Source: Vibrio sp. RE88
Lineage (GTDB): Bacteria > Pseudomonadota > Gammaproteobacteria > Enterobacterales > Vibrionaceae
Direction of reading: 5' to 3'
DNA: 54,372 bases
NCBI RefSeq assembly: GCF_013113835.1
Contig: NZ_VTYQ01000018.1
Span: forward strand, 1-54,372
Shown: positions 51,981-54,372 of the stretch, piece after piece
Numbering within the stretch: position 1 is the first letter of the stretch
Layout: every line of letters begins with the position of its first letter
Program-made: the position numbers and the translations under genes
The notes under the pieces: generated by a model
The model's input: only the letters and a program-made list of their open reading frames with translations
Database searches by the model: none
What the model was told of the DNA's origin: nothing

Positions 51981-52652
51981 ATGAAAAAGAACGTCATTAT
52001 CAGTTGGTCGAGCGGAAAGGATTCGACCCTCACTTTAGAAAGGCTAGTCGATAGTGAACACTACAATGTTGTTGGTCTTTACACCACTTACGTAAAAGAT
52101 GAAGTCCCATTCCAAGCGACTCCTGTTGAAGTGCTCGACATGCAAGCGGTCTTACTTGGATTACCTCTAATAAAAATCGAAATGCCGGAAACATTTCCAC
52201 CAAATGACATCTATCAGTCGACCATCATTGATGCACTAAAGAGCAGCGATCTCGATATTCAGGCCGTGGCTTTTGGTGATATGTTCTGCAATGGTATCGA
52301 AGCCTATCGCCGTAGCTATATTGAACCCGCTGGTTGGGAGTGTGTTTTTCCACTCATTGGACAAAACAGTCAAGACCTTGCGAATGAAATCTTAGAGCGA
52401 GGTATTAAAACCTTAGTTGTGACAACGGATGGCCAGGCACTTGACCCTGCGTATTGCGGGCGATGGTATGACCGAGCATTCATTGATTCACTACCGAGTG
52501 GTGTAGACCCATGCGGTGAAGATGGGGAGTTTCATACGTTAGTCACTCAAACCCGTAGCTATCAAGGCAAGATAGAGCTGAGTTTAACGACCCTTGAGGT
52601 TGGGGAGCGTTTCTCTCATCAACGTTACCAAGCGAAGATATTGCCAAACTGA
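51981..52652 (+). CDS. DUF71/COG2102 ATP-binding protein, B12-linked type
   Basis: This 223-residue protein has the PP-loop ATP-binding motif SWSSGKDST near the N-terminus. It also has the DUF71 features VAFGDMFCNGIEAYRRSY and DPCGEDGEFHT. Archaeal and eukaryotic DUF71 proteins are diphthine-ammonia ligases. A bacterial subgroup found beside B12 transport genes was proposed to act in B12 salvage, probably making an amide bond. Location 50 bp behind the riboswitch-controlled btuB fits that subgroup. It is likely partly co-regulated by read-through or has its own promoter. Confidence 0.83.
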   Translation: MKKNVIISWSSGKDSTLTLERLVDSEHYNVVGLYTTYVKDEVPFQATPVEVLDMQAVLLGLPLIKIEMPETFPPNDIYQSTIIDALKSSDLDIQAVAFGDMFCNGIEAYRRSYIEPAGWECVFPLIGQNSQDLANEILERGIKTLVVTTDGQALDPAYCGRWYDRAFIDSLPSGVDPCGEDGEFHTLVTQTRSYQGKIELSLTTLEVGERFSHQRYQAKILPN

Positions 52653-52697
52653 TTTGTGTGAGTATGATTGCCACATCGAAATGTGTGGGTATATCAA

Positions 52698-53489
52698 GTG
52701 TCACTACAATCAAAAGTACTAATTTTTGACTCTGGGGTCGGTGGGCTTTCTGTTTTCCAAGAGATAGAAAAAAAGCTCCCTCAACTTGATTATGTATACC
52801 TATTTGATAACGCTGCCTATCCCTACGGTGAGTTGGATCATGAAACTTTAGTTTCTCGCGTGGAAGCATTGGTTTCGCAGTATGTCGCTGATCACCAAGT
52901 GGATTTGGTTGTGATTGCATGTAATACCGCAAGCACCATTGTATTACCTTCATTGAGAACTTTGCTCTCCATTCCGGTTGTCGGCGTCGTACCTGCGATT
53001 AAACCAGCATCTAATTTAGCGAATAAAGCGGTCGGCCTGATAGCAACACCGGCGACGGTGACACGCCAGTACACGCAGGAATTGATTCGCGACTTCTCGC
53101 AAAGCAAACCCGTTGAGCTGTTAGGCTCTACTCGACTGGTTGACATGGCAGAAGAAAAACTTCGTGGTACCCCAGTCTCGAATCAAGAACTAACGGCAGT
53201 ACTATCTCCCATGATTGGTAAAGTCGATGTTGCCGTATTAGGGTGTACACATTTCCCTCTCATAAAAGAAGAAATACAGTCAGTGCTGAGTGAGCAGGTT
53301 GTGCTGGTGGACTCTGGTGAGGCAATTGCGCGCCGAGTACAAGAATTGTTGAACCTTGAGGACAAGAAAGAAGGAAAAGGTCTGAGGGAAATTTTTTCAA
53401 CGGCTCCCCCTTATGCAGAAGGAGCGTTGAATAGAGCATTACAAAACTTAGGCTTTAGTCCTGTTCAGCTTGAGATTTTGGATCATTAG
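52698..53489 (+). CDS. murI: Glutamate racemase
   Basis: This 263-residue enzyme makes D-glutamate for peptidoglycan. The two catalytic cysteines are in ACNTAST (about residue 75) and GCTHFPL (about residue 186), with the N-terminal FDSGVGGLSV. I chose GTG at 52698, which gives MSLQSKVLIFDSG; upstream in-frame TTG (52668) and GTG (52683) are possible. It follows the DUF71 gene by 45 bp and overlaps the convergent RRM gene by 35 bp at its 3' end. murI next to an rRNA operon is also the E. coli arrangement. Confidence 0.95.
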   Translation: MSLQSKVLIFDSGVGGLSVFQEIEKKLPQLDYVYLFDNAAYPYGELDHETLVSRVEALVSQYVADHQVDLVVIACNTASTIVLPSLRTLLSIPVVGVVPAIKPASNLANKAVGLIATPATVTRQYTQELIRDFSQSKPVELLGSTRLVDMAEEKLRGTPVSNQELTAVLSPMIGKVDVAVLGCTHFPLIKEEIQSVLSEQVVLVDSGEAIARRVQELLNLEDKKEGKGLREIFSTAPPYAEGALNRALQNLGFSPVQLEILDH

Positions 53490-53895
53490 CGATACGTACC
53501 TTTAATGTACGCTGCATATAATCCTTTTCATTTAGTCCTTCTATAGCACCAGCAGCATCCGTTGCTGCCATGACAACAAAACCAAATCCTCGTCTTTTAC
53601 CTGTGCGTTTATCTTTCATCAGGCGGACGGCAAAGACTTCACCATGCTTAGCAAACAATTCCTTCACATGGGATTCATTTGCTTTGTAAGGAAGGTTGCC
53701 GACATAAAGGGTCTTGGTCGCGGGTTCATTAACGGTTGCTGGCTCAGTTGTGGTGTTTGAAAATTTAAAAACAAAAGCAGAAGCAAAAACACCGATAACA
53801 AAGCTGAGCGCAGGAGAAATAGCAACCTGCGAAAAGATGATTCCACCTAAAACCGCTAAGGCGAGAATCATTAAGGTCGATTTATTAGAACTCAT
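53455..53895 (-). CDS. RRM RNA-binding protein with N-terminal membrane helices
   Basis: This 146-residue protein has two hydrophobic helices (about 8-22 and 26-45) and a Thr/Pro linker. A classical RNA recognition motif (about 61-137) follows, with RNP2 LYVGNL (63-68) and RNP1 KRRGFGFV (100-107). Single RRM proteins are known in cyanobacteria and some gammaproteobacteria, but a membrane-anchored form is unusual. It would hold RNA at the inner membrane. ATG at 53895 is preferred over an in-frame TTG 12 bp upstream. It overlaps murI by 35 bp tail to tail and is divergent from the rRNA promoter. Confidence 0.85.
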   Translation of the reverse strand: MSSNKSTLMILALAVLGGIIFSQVAISPALSFVIGVFASAFVFKFSNTTTEPATVNEPATKTLYVGNLPYKANESHVKELFAKHGEVFAVRLMKDKRTGKRRGFGFVVMAATDAAGAIEGLNEKDYMQRTLKVRIANDPKSQAEQD

Positions 53896-54085
53896 ATTTG
53901 AATACAACTTCGTAGTTTAAGAAAAAAGTGCCTAGGTATTAACAAAATAGACACACGGATCTTACGTATATGGTTGTTGTTTTTCCAACCTATTGATGTG
54001 ACGTGACTCAAATGTTGAAATTTTATTCTATTTCTGGCGTTTTGATTTGTTTTTAACCGAACGAAAAATAAATTCAAAAAAACAC

Positions 54086-54113
54086 TTGTCATCCTTTCTG
54101 AGCTCCCTATAAT
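54086..54113 (+). promoter_or_regulatory. rRNA operon promoter P1
   Basis: TTGTCA (54086-54091) and TATAAT (54108-54113) are 16 bp apart. A GC-rich discriminator (GCCGCCTC) follows, the hallmark of stringent, growth-rate-controlled rrn P1 promoters. An A-rich UP-element-like stretch lies at about 54060-54083. Confidence 0.92.
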
Positions 54114-54194
54114 GCCGCCTCACCGACACGGAGTGAGACGAAAGTCACAAACCGAAATCGGAATTGAAAGAGGAAAGAAAGTTAAATAAAACGC

Positions 54195-54222
54195 TTGACT
54201 CTTAAAATGGGAAGCGTAAGAT
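54195..54222 (+). promoter_or_regulatory. rRNA operon promoter P2
   Basis: TTGACT (54195-54200) and TAAGAT (54217-54222) are 16 bp apart, about 109 bp downstream of P1, the spacing typical of rrn P1-P2 pairs. Confidence 0.85.
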
Positions 54223-54372
54223 ACGCACCCCTAACGACGAGGCGCTAAAGCGCAACGGAAGTTAGAAAAGCTCTTTAACAATATAAACCTATCAATCTGT
54301 GTGGGCACTCGTTGATGATAATCCAAATAGTTTCTTCGGAAACAATTTAGGTTTCAATGATACGAAGTGACC
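54223..54372 (+). other. rRNA operon leader with boxA antiterminator, cut by window end
   Basis: boxA GCTCTTTAACA lies at 54270-54280 and binds the NusB-S10 antitermination complex. A small stem GCGCTAAAGCGC (54242-54253) fits the boxB-like position. Sequence from 54282 to the end matches the conserved vibrio pre-16S leader that forms the RNase III processing stem. The 16S gene itself begins just beyond the window. Confidence 0.88.

Overview
The window is a stretch of the main chromosome of a Vibrio (Gammaproteobacteria, Vibrionaceae). This is inferred from protein resemblance and gene order: hemCDXY/cyaA/cyaY/lptM/lysA/dapF/xerC, ftsYEX/rpoH, ubiCA/plsB/dgkA/lexA, sthA/fabR/yijD/trmA and btuB/murI. 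It starts inside a tRNA-Asp gene, the usual tail of a Vibrio rRNA operon. It ends in the promoter and leader of another rRNA operon, just before the 16S gene. It therefore looks like a complete interval between two rRNA operons. The species cannot be fixed from the sequence alone.

Layout. 1-673: tRNA-Asp tail, stacked terminators and an rRNA-operon flank. 674-4744 (minus): heme genes hemC-hemD-hemX-hemY. 5079-7607: class I adenylate cyclase, with a CRP site in its leader. 7669-12651: cyaY, then lptM-lysA-dapF-DUF484-xerC-yigB. 12743-21748: two EAL-domain proteins (a FIST/GGDEF-like/EAL protein and an EAL-HDOD protein), with a DTW-domain protein, an NlpE-like lipoprotein, an EVE protein, yigL, pldB and rhtB between them. 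21856-25021: arsenate operon arsR-GAPDH-phosphatase-arsJ behind a palindromic operator. 25122-31787: an accessory-looking mix of acyltransferase, exported amidohydrolase, DUF2500, a membrane-anchored HEPN-like protein, a 26-residue membrane peptide in a T-rich gene-poor stretch, YhhN, YecH, MarC/YhgN, DUF1145 and rsmD. 31997-37447: ftsY-ftsE-ftsX, rpoH, then glpE-glpG. 37483-43226: an orphan FliL-like protein, ubiC-ubiA, plsB, dgkA and lexA with two SOS boxes. 43421-45616: a cysteine-bearing methyltransferase and a DinF-type MATE pump behind a Fur-box-like site. 45659-49540: sthA, fabR-yijD and trmA. 49738-53489: cobalamin riboswitch, an AT-rich btuB-like receptor, a DUF71/COG2102 protein and murI. 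53455-53895: a membrane-anchored RRM protein. 53896-54372: rrn P1/P2 promoters, boxA and leader.

How the genes work together. Most of the window is core housekeeping: tetrapyrrole synthesis, cAMP, lysine and peptidoglycan precursors, chromosome dimer resolution, SRP/FtsEX, heat shock sigma, phospholipid and ubiquinone synthesis, SOS, NAD(P) balance and translation. The accessory units with a coherent story are the arsJ operon, which carries an embedded C-x5-R phosphatase; the B12 unit of riboswitch, receptor and DUF71; and the methyltransferase-MATE pair, which appears tied to iron rather than to SOS. I saw no transposase, integrase, CRISPR array, prophage or obvious defence island. No wholly unknown multigene system stands out. 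The best candidates for new biology are the arsJ-linked phosphatase, the HEPN-like membrane protein, the membrane RRM protein, the 26-residue peptide, and the DnaA-box cluster between rpoH and glpE.
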